Notes under the pieces: model-generated
The model's input: only the letters and a program-made list of their open reading frames with translations
Database searches by the model: none
What the model was told of the DNA's origin: nothing
Assembly: GCA_900319975.1 (NCBI GenBank)
Contig: ONQP01000008.1
Coordinates: forward strand, 1-64,000
DNA from: an uncultured Bacteroidales bacterium
GTDB taxonomy: Bacteria; Bacteroidota; Bacteroidia; Bacteroidales; UBA932
Length of the DNA stretch: 64,000 nucleotides
Direction: 5' to 3'
Part shown: positions 47,567 to 56,954 of the stretch, one piece after another
Numbering within the stretch: the first letter of the stretch is position 1
Layout of the letters: every line of letters begins with the position of its first letter
Made by a program: the position numbers and the translations under genes

Positions 47567-50500
47567 TTAAAATTTGAGATTGAGACCGACGAGCAGGCCC
47601 TTCGCCTGGGGATAGTAGCCCAGGTCGATACCCTTGGCCCAGCTGTCGAAGCCGGAGGACGAACCGACCTCAGGGTCGAGACCCTTGAAGGCGGTGAAGC
47701 AGAACGGATTCTGCGCCTGCACGTACAGACGGCACTGGCCGAACGGAGCGTTCTTCCAGAGACGCTTGAAGTCGTAGCCGAGCGTGATGGTCTGGATCCT
47801 GAAGAAGTCCGCATCCTCGATGAAGATGTCGGAGTTGTTCATGAAGTTGTAGTTGGTGCCGGCGACCAGGCGCGGGAAGTGGTTGGAGGTACCCTCGCCG
47901 TGCCAGTAGCCGTACACTTCGGTCGTGTAGTTGTTCCACTGGCTGTCGGAGTAGCGGCGGTAGGCGCGGAAGACCTGCTGGCCGAACATGCCGTAGCCGC
48001 TGACCGCCAGGTCGAAGCCCTTGTAGTAGACGGAGAAGTTGATGCCGACGTTGAAGTCCGGGTTCGGGTCGCCGGTCATCGTCTTGTCGGCCTCGTTGAT
48101 CACGCCGTCGTTGTTGAGGTCCGCGAACTTGAGGTCGCCCGGGACGATGTCGCTGACGATGGTGCCCTTGCCGGCCGCCTTCCAGGCGTCGATCTCGGCC
48201 TGGTTCTGGAAGACGCCCTCGGACTTGTAGGTCCAGAAGTAGCCGATCGGATAGCCGACCTGGGCGCGGTAGAGCTCGTCGATGCCCTGCACGACATTGA
48301 CGGGACCGTGGATGATGCCCTCTTCGTTGGCGATGCGGGTGACGATGTTCTTGTTGTAGGCGCCGTTGACGCCGATGCTGTAGGAGAAGTCCTTGCTGCG
48401 GGCGTCGCTCCAGTTGAGGGCGAGCTCGACACCGGTGTTGCGGACGTCACCGCCGTTGATGTACGGGGCGTTGGCGCCGAAGTGACCCATGACCGGGGCG
48501 TTGACCAGCCAGTCCTTGGTGTCTTTCTGGTACCAGTCGAACGCGATGTTCAGGCGGTTGCCGAACATGCGGGCGTCGAAACCGAGGTCAAGCTGCTGGG
48601 AAGTCTCCCAGGTGATGTCGGGGTTGGCGAGCTTGTCGGCATAGGCGCCGGTGCCGGACGTCGTCGAGGTCGGGCCCGTGTAGAAGGAGTAGCCGCCGTC
48701 GGCCGCACCCACGGAGATGGTGGCCAGGTACTGGAAGTTGCTGATGGCGTCGTTACCGGTCCGTCCCCAGCTGCCGCGCAGCTTGAGGAAGTCGATCGCG
48801 CGGGAATTCCACCAGCTTTCGTTGGAGATCACCCAACCGGCGGAGACGGAGGGGAAGGTGCCCCAGCGGCGACCGCGCATGAAGTTGGAGGAGCCGTCCC
48901 GGCGGAGGATGAGGGAGAGCATATATTTCTCGGCGTAGTCGTAGCTGATACGGCCGAAGAAGGAGACCAGGCCGCTGTCGCCCCAGGTGGTACCGGAAAT
49001 GTCGGTCAGGGACGGGTCGCCGGAGGTGTTGCTGATGTAGGCGTATTTCCAGCTGTTGGGCCAGAGGGCCTCGCTGTTGGACGCGCCGACCTCTTCGCCG
49101 AAGCCGCTGTGCATGAGGGTATTACCGACGAGGACGTCGAAATGGTGCTTGCCCTTGAGGTCGAACACGTAGTTGACGGTGTTCTCCCAGGACCAGTTCC
49201 AGCCGGCGCCGGCGCTCTGGCTCACGGAGTCGGTGTCGGAGAAGGCGTAGTTGGTGAGCTTGTAGGACAGGCCGAAGGAGCGGTAGGTGTACGCGCTCAT
49301 CCGGTAGTTGAACTGGCTCTTCCAGGTAAGGCCCTTGATGGGCTGGACGCGGAGGTTGGCGGACATGCTCAGACCGTAGTTGTGGCTGTCGTTGTTGCCG
49401 CGGGAAGAATAGACCATCGCGGCGACCGGGTTGCTGGTGTACGTGTCGAGGTTCCAGATGCCGCTGCCGCTCAGCCAGTCATACGCGGTGTAGCTGCCGT
49501 CTTTCTGGAAGACGGGGACGAGCGGGTTGGCGGAAAGGGCGCTGTAGACGTCGTTCCAGTAGTGGTTTCCGATACCGATGCCGCTCTTCTGGCTGGTCGT
49601 GAAGGAGACGTTCTCGCCGAAGGCGATGATGTCCAGGCCGTTCTTGCGCCAGATCACGTGGTCGGAGTTGAGACGGGCGGTCACGCGCTTGTAGTTGGAA
49701 GCGACCGGCTTGCCGAAGATACCTTCCTGGTCGGTGAAGCTGACGCCCATCGAGAACTTGGAGACGTCCGTGCCGCCGACCAGGTTGATGGCGTGGTTGG
49801 TGTTCGGGGCGTTCTCGTTGCGGATCGCATCCAGCCAGTTGGTGCCGGTGAAGGCGCCGCTCTTGATGTCGTTGTAGAGCTCGGGGCTCAGGGTGCCGGC
49901 CCAGTCGATGGGGGCCTTGCCCATGTTGAAGTTGACCTGGTCCTGGATGTCCATGTACTGCTGGGCGGTCAGGAGCTCGGGCATGCGCTGGACATTCTGG
50001 ATGCCGTAGAAGCCGTCATAGGTGACGGTCAGCTTACCGGACTTGCCCTGCTTGGTGGTGACGAGGATGACGCCGTTGGCGCCGCGCGAACCATAGATGG
50101 CGCAGGAGGCGGCGTCCTTCAGCACGTCGATGCTCTCGATGTCGGAGGGGTTGAGGGAGTTGATGTCACCGCCCGCGACGCCGTCGATGACGTAGAGCGG
50201 AGCGTAGGTGCCGGTGGTGCCCATACCGCGGATGCTCACATTGTATCCCGATCCGGGCTGGCCGGAGGAGGACATGATGCTGACACCGGGGGTGGAGGAC
50301 TGCATGGCGCCCAGCGCACTGGTGGAATTGAGCTTGACCAGCTCGTCTCCCTTGACCTGGACGGTGGAGCCGGTGACCAGTTTCTTCTTCTGGATACCGT
50401 AGCCGACCACGACCACTTCGTCAAGGAATTCGCTGTCTTCTTCGAGGATGACGTTGAAGACCCGCTGGGAACCGACGGGGATTTCCTGCGTCGTGTAACC

Positions 50501-50719
50501 GATGGATGAGATGACCAGCGTCGCCCCGGGTTTGACCAGGAGACTGAACTTTCCATCCAAGTCGGTGACTGTGCCGTTGTCCGTGTCCTTTTCAAACACG
50601 CTGGCACCGATCACAGGCCCCGTCTGATCGCTCACGACGCCGGAAACGGCGACGTTCTGAGCCATCAGGCTGACGCTCGCCACGAGCGCCAGGAGGCATG
50701 TCAACAGTTTTTCTTTCAT
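47567..50719 (-). CDS. SusC-like TonB-dependent outer-membrane transporter
   Basis: 1050 aa. Signal peptide to VSLMAQ; carboxypeptidase-regulatory-like domain (VSGVVSDQTGPVIGASVFEK) at about 25-100; the conserved DEVVVVGYG TonB-box region near 110; plug domain with IRGMGTTGTYAPLYVIDG and GSRGANGVILVTTKQGK; then a 22-strand barrel ending LLVGLNLKF. It imports oligosaccharides using TonB energy and pairs with the SusD downstream. The gap of 39 bp to the upstream GH5-CE7 gene has no clear promoter, so they are probably one operon. Confidence 0.97.
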   Translation of the reverse strand: MKEKLLTCLLALVASVSLMAQNVAVSGVVSDQTGPVIGASVFEKDTDNGTVTDLDGKFSLLVKPGATLVISSIGYTTQEIPVGSQRVFNVILEEDSEFLDEVVVVGYGIQKKKLVTGSTVQVKGDELVKLNSTSALGAMQSSTPGVSIMSSSGQPGSGYNVSIRGMGTTGTYAPLYVIDGVAGGDINSLNPSDIESIDVLKDAASCAIYGSRGANGVILVTTKQGKSGKLTVTYDGFYGIQNVQRMPELLTAQQYMDIQDQVNFNMGKAPIDWAGTLSPELYNDIKSGAFTGTNWLDAIRNENAPNTNHAINLVGGTDVSKFSMGVSFTDQEGIFGKPVASNYKRVTARLNSDHVIWRKNGLDIIAFGENVSFTTSQKSGIGIGNHYWNDVYSALSANPLVPVFQKDGSYTAYDWLSGSGIWNLDTYTSNPVAAMVYSSRGNNDSHNYGLSMSANLRVQPIKGLTWKSQFNYRMSAYTYRSFGLSYKLTNYAFSDTDSVSQSAGAGWNWSWENTVNYVFDLKGKHHFDVLVGNTLMHSGFGEEVGASNSEALWPNSWKYAYISNTSGDPSLTDISGTTWGDSGLVSFFGRISYDYAEKYMLSLILRRDGSSNFMRGRRWGTFPSVSAGWVISNESWWNSRAIDFLKLRGSWGRTGNDAISNFQYLATISVGAADGGYSFYTGPTSTTSGTGAYADKLANPDITWETSQQLDLGFDARMFGNRLNIAFDWYQKDTKDWLVNAPVMGHFGANAPYINGGDVRNTGVELALNWSDARSKDFSYSIGVNGAYNKNIVTRIANEEGIIHGPVNVVQGIDELYRAQVGYPIGYFWTYKSEGVFQNQAEIDAWKAAGKGTIVSDIVPGDLKFADLNNDGVINEADKTMTGDPNPDFNVGINFSVYYKGFDLAVSGYGMFGQQVFRAYRRYSDSQWNNYTTEVYGYWHGEGTSNHFPRLVAGTNYNFMNNSDIFIEDADFFRIQTITLGYDFKRLWKNAPFGQCRLYVQAQNPFCFTAFKGLDPEVGSSSGFDSWAKGIDLGYYPQAKGLLVGLNLKF

Positions 50720-50758
50720 TGGAAAATTGTTTTGTTAATTAGTGGGAATAAAGTTTTG

Positions 50759-53158
50759 TTAAAACTGATCGAAGAAGTCTGCGCGGATGCGCTGCCAGCG
50801 GCGCTCCTTCCACATGCTGTGGCCGCAGAGCGGCTCGCAGTGGAACTTCTTGGGCGCGCTGACCTGGTTGTATCCGGCGAAATTGGTATGCGGCGGGCAG
50901 GTGGGGTCCTGCAGGCCGAAGGCCATGTAGACCGGGCACTCCACCCGGTCGGTGAAGTTCTTGATATCGAAATAGGACAGCGTCCGGAAGAGATCTTCCC
51001 GGGCGATGCCGGCCGCATCGGCGGCCTGGAACACTTCGTGGACGGGCCACCAGACGATGCGGGCGTAGTCGGGATAGTCGCTCAGGAACGGGACGCTGGG
51101 CGCGATGGCGCGCACGCGGTGGTCCAGGCTGCCGGCGATCCAGGTGAAGGCGCCTCCCTGGCTGTCGCCCCAGGCGAAGATGCGGGAGGTGTCGGCGCGG
51201 TCCAGCGAGCAGACGAAGTCGATGGCGCGGACGATGTCGCAGAAAGCGCCGCGGTAGTAGAAGTGCTCTTTGCTGTCGAGGCCGCGGTCGATCCAGCGGC
51301 CTTCTTTCTCCTTGAAGATGCCCTGCCCGCGCACGCTCACCAGGAACTCGATCTTGTCGGGTGCGGCGGCGGGATCATACCAGAACGGATCGGCGCCGTA
51401 GCCCATCAGCTCCAGCGAGACCGGGTATTTCCCTTCCTTGACGGGGATGCAGAGGATGCCGCCCGCCGTGGCACCGTCCAGCGAGCTGAAACGGACGCGG
51501 TAGGTGCTGCGGAGGCTGTCGGAATGCTCCGGGACAAGCTCCAGCTGCGCGTCCATCGGGACGGCGGCGAGCTCCGCGAGCGTCTGCTCCCAGAAGGCGT
51601 CGAAGTCGGGCTGCTTGTCCTGCGGGCTCTCGATGCGCTCGGGGTTGATGCCGATGTTGAAGCTCTGGTGCGCGCCGATGCGGGCCTGGTAGAAACCGGG
51701 GTCGAGCGCGTCCAGGCTGACGCTGAAGCGCGCCGGGCGGCCGGGGCGGACGCGGGCGGTCTCCGTGGCGAACAGCAGGGTGTCCGGCGTGTCGGACATC
51801 AGGTCGGTGTCGCGGACCAGGGCCAGCGAGACGGGGTAGTCGCCCGCGGTCTGCGAGGCGACGCGGACGTCCAGCGCCCGCGGGCCGTCGCCGTAGAACA
51901 TCCAGCTTTCGGGATCCGGGGCCCACACGGTGACGGTCTGCGCGAGGCTGTCGGTGTAGTTGCGGACCACCTCAAGCGTGCTCTTGTCCGTGAGATAGAC
52001 GCCGTTGAGGCCCTGGGCCTCCTGCGGCGGGTCGCCGGCGAGGGCGTCGCCTTCCTGCCAGAACTGGTGCTCGCGGTTCTGCTCCGCATAGCCGCTCCAC
52101 GACCAGAAATTGCATCCGGCGAGGCGTCCGGCGCTCCGGGCGGAGGACAGCACGCGGGAGAAGATATATTCATAATAGCGGTCGCGCAGCGCGGTGCTGC
52201 TGTCGTTGAGCCAGGCGAAACCGTCGCGCGGGAAGCCGAATTCCTCGATCACGACCGGCTTGCGCAGGTCATAGGCGCGCTCCAGGTGCTCGTCGATGTA
52301 GCGGCCGGTCTGCCACAGGGCGCTGTAGAGCGCGTGCTCGGGCTTCTCGCCGGCCAGCACCTGCGCCTGCGCCCAACCCCAGTTGTAGGGCCAGATGTGG
52401 ATCGTGATGTAGTCGATGTCCGGGCAGTCGTTGAGCCGGGTGAAGAGGTCGATGTCGGAGTTGGACCCCATCGCGCCTTCGTTGCCGGTGCTGACCATAT
52501 GGTTGGGGTCGATCGACTTGATCAGGCGGGCCGTGCCCTGGACGTAGGCGATGAAGTCGTCGATCCTGGCCGGGTCCTCGGTGAAGGGACGCGGCTCGTT
52601 GCAGATCTGCCAGGAGAACACGGCGGGGGAGTCCTTGTAGCGGCTCACGACGCGGCGGACGTGCTCCTGGAAGAGCTCGACCGCCCGCGGGTTGGAGGCG
52701 AAGGCATACATCGTGGTCATGTAGGTGCCGTAGCCCTCGACGGCCGGGTGCGGCTGAGGGCCGGCGCCGGCCTTTTCCAGCCAGGAGCGGTAGCCGTCGG
52801 GGCTCCACTCCCAGGCATTGTTCAGGAAAAGGACGGCCGACATCTCTCTTTTTTCCAACTCACTTAGAACGATGTCCAATCCGGCGAAATTCTCATCCGT
52901 GGCCAGGATCCGGAGGTTGTCCAGACCGAGGCCATGAAGGGTATCCAGTTCTGCCTGGAAACGCTCCGGGTCGCTCAGGGCCAGCTCGGAAGCGTACCAG
53001 ACGTTGGTGCCGATGAAGTAACGGGGCTCTCCGTTGAGGACGATGCGGCTTTCCTCAACGCTCCAGAATGCTTTCCGGGGCTTGCATCCGACGATGCAAG
53101 TGATTGAGAGAAAGGCGAAAAGAATAACTTTGCAAAAGCAGGTACTGTGTCTGTGCAT
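50759..53158 (-). CDS. Bifunctional lipoprotein: GH5 (mannanase-type) fused to CE7 acetyl esterase
   Basis: 799 aa. Lipobox IVGC after MHRHSTCFCKVILFAFLSIT. Residues about 35-420 are a GH5 barrel opening with IVLNGEPRYFIGTNVWYAS as in mannanases of the GH5_7 kind; the acid/base Glu is in ICNEPRPF (near 187) and the nucleophile in IEEFGFP (near 305). A beta-rich linker follows. Residues about 530-799 are a CE7/AXE1 esterase: RGQG motif, nucleophile Ser in GDSQGG (near 665), Asp in GLQDPTCPP (near 747) and His in CGHSMW (near 778). It should cut and deacetylate acetylated mannan at the cell surface. It heads the SusCD run. Confidence 0.9.
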   Translation of the reverse strand: MHRHSTCFCKVILFAFLSITCIVGCKPRKAFWSVEESRIVLNGEPRYFIGTNVWYASELALSDPERFQAELDTLHGLGLDNLRILATDENFAGLDIVLSELEKREMSAVLFLNNAWEWSPDGYRSWLEKAGAGPQPHPAVEGYGTYMTTMYAFASNPRAVELFQEHVRRVVSRYKDSPAVFSWQICNEPRPFTEDPARIDDFIAYVQGTARLIKSIDPNHMVSTGNEGAMGSNSDIDLFTRLNDCPDIDYITIHIWPYNWGWAQAQVLAGEKPEHALYSALWQTGRYIDEHLERAYDLRKPVVIEEFGFPRDGFAWLNDSSTALRDRYYEYIFSRVLSSARSAGRLAGCNFWSWSGYAEQNREHQFWQEGDALAGDPPQEAQGLNGVYLTDKSTLEVVRNYTDSLAQTVTVWAPDPESWMFYGDGPRALDVRVASQTAGDYPVSLALVRDTDLMSDTPDTLLFATETARVRPGRPARFSVSLDALDPGFYQARIGAHQSFNIGINPERIESPQDKQPDFDAFWEQTLAELAAVPMDAQLELVPEHSDSLRSTYRVRFSSLDGATAGGILCIPVKEGKYPVSLELMGYGADPFWYDPAAAPDKIEFLVSVRGQGIFKEKEGRWIDRGLDSKEHFYYRGAFCDIVRAIDFVCSLDRADTSRIFAWGDSQGGAFTWIAGSLDHRVRAIAPSVPFLSDYPDYARIVWWPVHEVFQAADAAGIAREDLFRTLSYFDIKNFTDRVECPVYMAFGLQDPTCPPHTNFAGYNQVSAPKKFHCEPLCGHSMWKERRWQRIRADFFDQF

Positions 53159-53179
53159 AATTATGCGTTAAGTCAGACA

Positions 53180-53210
53180 CAAAAGTACGCGCTTGTCACG
53201 CGCGAAACAA
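53180..53210 (-). promoter_or_regulatory. Promoter of the GH5-CE7/SusCD operon
   Basis: On the minus strand TTG (53208-53210), a 20-bp spacer and TACTTTTG (53180-53187), a good Bacteroidota promoter 21 nt before the start. AAGTACG occurs twice (53183-53189 and 53209-53215), overlapping both boxes. Confidence 0.7.
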
Positions 53211-53243
53211 GTACGATTTTGTCAAATATTGCAAAATTCCTGC

Positions 53244-54119
53244 CTAGACTATGACTTTTTTCTTCTTGTAGATCTGGCGGAATTCACGGGGCGACATGCC
53301 TCTTTTGGCCTTGAAAATCCGGTTGAAGTTGGACAGGTTGTTGAAGCCGCACTGGTAGCAGATCTCGGAGATGTTCTGCGAGGTGTCCACCAGCTCGCGG
53401 GCGGCCTGGCCGAGCCGGATGTCGATCAGGTAGCCGGTGAAGGTGCGGGCGGTGTGCTGCCGGAAAAACCGGCTGAAAGAGCTCGGGCTCATCCCGACCA
53501 TGCCGGCCATCATCTCCAGGGTGAGCGGCTCGGCATAATGCTCGTTGATGTATTCCTTGACCTTGAGGATGCGCCGGCTTTCGCGGTCGCGCGGGGCGTG
53601 CGCGAAAGAGCTGCTGGCCAGGATGCGGTAGTCGGACCCGGAAAGCTCGTAGAGCAGCTGTAAACAGCTGATGAACTGATTGAAAGAGTCTTTCTCTGAG
53701 GCGAGTGTGTCCAGGCGGTGATAGACCTTCATGATCGTTTCCTGCGGGAACGCGATCCCGTGCGTGGCGTGCTCCAGCATCTTGGAGATGCGCGTGAACT
53801 GGTTCTTGCCGAGCAGGCCGCCGCCGAACAGGTCCGGCGAGAACTGGATCGTGATCTCCCGGATGTCTTCCGCCGTGCACCGGCCCTGCTCCCAGATGTG
53901 TTCGAGGTTCTCGCCGGAGATGAGGACCAGGTCCAGGTTGGAGGTCTCCTCCACGCTGTCGCCGACGATCCTGCGCAGGCCCTGCCCGTTCTGGATGAAG
54001 TTGAGCTCGTATTCCCGGTGCTGGTGCAGCGGGTAGGTGAACTGGCTCTTGTGCCGCTCGACGATGTAGAAGCAGTCGCGCTGGGAGAGCGGGGTGATTT
54101 CGGAAAGGACGGAGGACAT
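53244..54119 (-). CDS. AraC-family regulator of the second mannan locus
   Basis: 291 aa from MSSVLSEITP, chosen by alignment with the paralogue MSKVLNEITP at 33.1 kb; the longer frame to 54140 adds only six or seven residues. Sensor region YPLHQHREYELNFIQNGQG and DNA-binding region with MMAGMVGMSPSSFSRFFR and ISEICYQCGFNNLSNFNRIFK. It lies between the GH5-CE7/SusCD operon and the divergent epimerase-esterase pair, so it probably controls both. Confidence 0.92.
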   Translation of the reverse strand: MSSVLSEITPLSQRDCFYIVERHKSQFTYPLHQHREYELNFIQNGQGLRRIVGDSVEETSNLDLVLISGENLEHIWEQGRCTAEDIREITIQFSPDLFGGGLLGKNQFTRISKMLEHATHGIAFPQETIMKVYHRLDTLASEKDSFNQFISCLQLLYELSGSDYRILASSSFAHAPRDRESRRILKVKEYINEHYAEPLTLEMMAGMVGMSPSSFSRFFRQHTARTFTGYLIDIRLGQAARELVDTSQNISEICYQCGFNNLSNFNRIFKAKRGMSPREFRQIYKKKKVIV

Positions 54120-54262
54120 TTTGCGTAAATGAATGCACAAATATAGTAATTTAAATTAAAAGTGATATTATCTTAACCATTATTTTGCAAATTCTTGACA
54201 AGATATTTTACGTTCGAAACAAAATACTACCTTTGAAATGACAAGTTGTTCTACCCCCGAAA
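54120..54262. promoter_or_regulatory. Divergent promoter region, araC versus epimerase
   Basis: Minus-strand TATATTTG at 54138-54145 faces araC (18 nt before its start); plus-strand TACCTTTG at 54228-54235 lies 27 nt before the epimerase. The region is AT-rich. TTGCAAATTCTTG (54185-54197) resembles TTGCAAAATTCCTG (53229-53242) upstream of the GH5-CE7 promoter and may be an activator site. Confidence 0.6.
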
Positions 54263-55444
54263 ATGGACCCGATTTCATTCCGTTCCGACCTCGAGCGCGA
54301 GCTGATGCTGGACATTCTGCCCTTCTGGCTGCATCGTGCGCAGGACCCCTCCGGCGGCTGGTTTGGCCGCATTGCCGGAGATGGCTCGCTGGTGCCCGAC
54401 GCGCCCCGGGGAGCCATCCTCAACGCCCGGATCCTGTGGACTTTCGCGTCCGCGTTCCGCCTCACCGGGGATCCTTCCTGCCGGCAGGCCGCCGACCGCG
54501 CCTGTGCCGAGATCCGCGAACGGTTCTACGACCCGCAATACGGCGGGGTATATTGGAGCCTGACCGCCGATGGCCGACCCCTCGACACCAAGAAGCAGTT
54601 CTATGCGATCGCCTTCGCCATCTATGGCCTGGCGGAATACCACCGCGCCGTCGGCTCGCCGGAGGCGCTTGACCTGGCCATCCGCCTGTACCGCGACATC
54701 GAGGCGCACAGCTTCGACGCCGCCGGCGGCGGCTATCTCGAAGCGTGTACACGCGCGTGGGAACCGATAGAAGATATGCGCCTGTCGGAGCGCGACCGCA
54801 ACGACGCCAAGACGATGAACACACACCTGCATATCCTGGAGGGCTATACCTGCCTGTACCGGGTGTGGAAGGACGAAGGCCTGCGGCGCCGCCTGGCGGG
54901 CCTGGTGGAGATTTTCCTGGACCGCATCGTGCGCGCTGACGGGCACCTGGGGCTGTTCTTCGACATGGACTGGAATTCCCAGTCGGACGCGGTCTCCTAT
55001 GGGCACGACATCGAAGCCTCCTGGCTGCTGGAAGAAGCGGCGGACCTGCTGGACGACGCGACGCTCCGCGTCCGGACGTCCGCGGCCTGCCGCCGCATCG
55101 CCGTCGCCTCGCTTGAGGGCTGGAAGCCGGGCGAGGGGATGATTTATGAATGGGTTCCAGCAACGGGGCACCGCGACGCCGACCGTCACTGGTGGGTGCA
55201 GGCGGAGACCGTCGTGGGTTGCTGGAACCGCTTTCAGCGCGACGCCGACCCGGCGTGGGCGGCGCGTGCGACGGACAACTGGGAGTTCATCCGCCGGCAT
55301 CTGCTCTGCCCGGACGGCGAATGGTATTGGAGCCTGCGGGCGGACGGGACGCCCAACGTCACGGACGACCGCGCCGGCTTCTGGAAGTGCCCTTACCACA
55401 ACGGGCGGATGTGTATGGAAATTCTCGAAAGAATCAAGATATGA
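54263..55444 (+). CDS. Mannobiose/cellobiose 2-epimerase (AGE superfamily)
   Basis: 393 aa, no signal peptide, (alpha/alpha)6 barrel. Motifs include GGWFGRI, NARILWTFASAFR, GGVYWSL, the catalytic His in SYGHDIEASWLLEEA, and HWWVQAETVVG with the second His. It epimerises the reducing-end sugar of beta-1,4-mannobiose to give mannosylglucose (and cellobiose to glucosylmannose). It supplies the substrate of the GH130 phosphorylase at 30-31 kb, although the two genes are over 20 kb apart; in B. fragilis they are adjacent. ATGA overlap with the following esterase. Confidence 0.93.
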   Translation: MDPISFRSDLERELMLDILPFWLHRAQDPSGGWFGRIAGDGSLVPDAPRGAILNARILWTFASAFRLTGDPSCRQAADRACAEIRERFYDPQYGGVYWSLTADGRPLDTKKQFYAIAFAIYGLAEYHRAVGSPEALDLAIRLYRDIEAHSFDAAGGGYLEACTRAWEPIEDMRLSERDRNDAKTMNTHLHILEGYTCLYRVWKDEGLRRRLAGLVEIFLDRIVRADGHLGLFFDMDWNSQSDAVSYGHDIEASWLLEEAADLLDDATLRVRTSAACRRIAVASLEGWKPGEGMIYEWVPATGHRDADRHWWVQAETVVGCWNRFQRDADPAWAARATDNWEFIRRHLLCPDGEWYWSLRADGTPNVTDDRAGFWKCPYHNGRMCMEILERIKI

Positions 55445-56883
55445 GAAGATTGCTTGTTTTGATGGCGGCCCTGCTGGTCAGCGTGTCCGCATTCGCGAAG
55501 CTTGAGCTCCGCCAGCCCTGCAGCGACGGCATGGTCCTGCAGCAGCAGACGTCGGCCGTGGTCTGGGGCAAGGCCGACCCGGGCCGGCGCGTGACGGTCG
55601 TCCCGTCCTGGGACCGCCGCAAATATGCCGCCCAGGCCGATGAGGACGGCTTCTGGCAGGTGTCCGTGCAGACGCCCGCCGCCTCTTATACTCCTTATAC
55701 GATCGCCGTGTCTTCCGGCCGGGAGCGCCTGGTCATCCGGGACGTGCTCGTGGGCGAAGTGTGGTTCGCCTCCGGGCAGAGCAACATGGAGATGCCCATC
55801 CGCGGCTTCGGCGGCTGTCCGGTCGAGGGCGCCGCGGACGTGATCACGGCGGCTCCGATGCGTGACCGCATCCGGATGTTCAAGGTTCCGCGCGCGCGGA
55901 GCTACGAGCCCCTCGCCGAGGTCGACGGCGAATGGTGGCGCGCCGACGCGACGACGGTCTCGGAGATGAGCGCCACGGGCTATTTCTTCGCCCGCAAGCT
56001 CAACGAGACGCTGGATGTGCCGGTCGGCATCCTGTTCAGCGCCTACGGCGGCTCCAAGGTGGAGAGCTGGTTGCCGCGGGAGATTGTCGAGACCTATCCG
56101 GACATTCCGACGGACAGCGCTTCGGTCGAGGCGCTGCCCTATGAATACTACAGCCCTTATATGATGTACAACGCGATGGTCGTCCCGGTCAAGGGCTATA
56201 CCATCAAGGGTTTCATCTGGTATCAGGGCTGCTCCAACGTGGGCGCGGATGCGACCTACAGCGAGCGCCTGCAGAAGATGGTGTCGGTGTGGCGCGCCGA
56301 CTGGGGCGACACCGATGCCCGGCTGCCTTTCTACCAGGTCGAGATCGCGCCGTACCGCTATGGCGACGGGCCCGAGGGCGCGCTCCTGCGGCGGGCGCAG
56401 CACGACGCGGCGAAGCGCATGCCCAACGGCGGCATCGCCGTGACCAACGACCTGGTGTATCCCTATGAGATCGACCAGATCCACCCGGCGCGCAAGCGCG
56501 AGGTGGGGGAGCGGCTGGCCTATCTGGCCCTGCACCGCGACTACGGTCTGGACCGCGTGGCGTGCAAGTCCCCGGAGGCGGTGCGCGCTTTCCGCGCGCC
56601 TGCGAGCCCGATGATAAAGTCTGGCTCGGTATTTGTAGAACTTGCTGACTGTCAAGATGGTCTGGATCGCAGCACCCATATAGAAGGTTTAGAGATCGCC
56701 GGTGCCGACGGCGTCATGTATCCGGTCAGGGAAGCCCGGGTGTTCGGCAATATTTTGGTAGTGCGCAGCGACTCGGTGCCCGAACCGCGGGTTCTCCGCT
56801 ATGGTTGGGGCTGTTTCACACCGGGAAACCTGCATGCTGTTTCCGGCTTGCCGCTTGTCCCTTTTGAATTGGTCATAGAATAA
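55441..56883 (+). CDS. Periplasmic SASA/SGNH-type acetylesterase
   Basis: 480 aa from MRRLLVLMAALLVSVSAFA (signal peptide); the longer frame upstream lies inside the epimerase gene. The sialate O-acetylesterase-like domain has GQSNMEMP (Ser near 113), GGSKVESW, and the Asp/His pair in DQIHP (near 345). Members remove acetyl groups from sugars; in this PUL the substrate is more likely acetylated manno-oligosaccharide than sialic acid (inference). Its start overlaps the epimerase stop. The C-terminal about 80 codons look less GC-biased than the rest. A terminator follows. Confidence 0.88.
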   Translation: MRRLLVLMAALLVSVSAFAKLELRQPCSDGMVLQQQTSAVVWGKADPGRRVTVVPSWDRRKYAAQADEDGFWQVSVQTPAASYTPYTIAVSSGRERLVIRDVLVGEVWFASGQSNMEMPIRGFGGCPVEGAADVITAAPMRDRIRMFKVPRARSYEPLAEVDGEWWRADATTVSEMSATGYFFARKLNETLDVPVGILFSAYGGSKVESWLPREIVETYPDIPTDSASVEALPYEYYSPYMMYNAMVVPVKGYTIKGFIWYQGCSNVGADATYSERLQKMVSVWRADWGDTDARLPFYQVEIAPYRYGDGPEGALLRRAQHDAAKRMPNGGIAVTNDLVYPYEIDQIHPARKREVGERLAYLALHRDYGLDRVACKSPEAVRAFRAPASPMIKSGSVFVELADCQDGLDRSTHIEGLEIAGADGVMYPVREARVFGNILVVRSDSVPEPRVLRYGWGCFTPGNLHAVSGLPLVPFELVIE

Positions 56884-56924
56884 TAAATTAAAGAAACTGA
56901 ACTTGCGATAAGCTTGCTTCCCTC

Positions 56925-56954
56925 ACAATCCGGTCTTGTACCGGATTGTTTTTT
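56925..56954 (+). terminator. Intrinsic terminator after the esterase
   Basis: A perfect 10-bp stem (56925-56934 with 56940-56949), CTTGT loop and T-run. Confidence 0.88.

Noticed and set aside
55441..56883. Sialic-acid metabolism suggested by the sialate O-acetylesterase resemblance
   Set aside because: No sialidase, lyase or NAG epimerase-kinase genes are nearby; the surrounding genes are all mannan-related, so an acetyl-mannan role is more likely.
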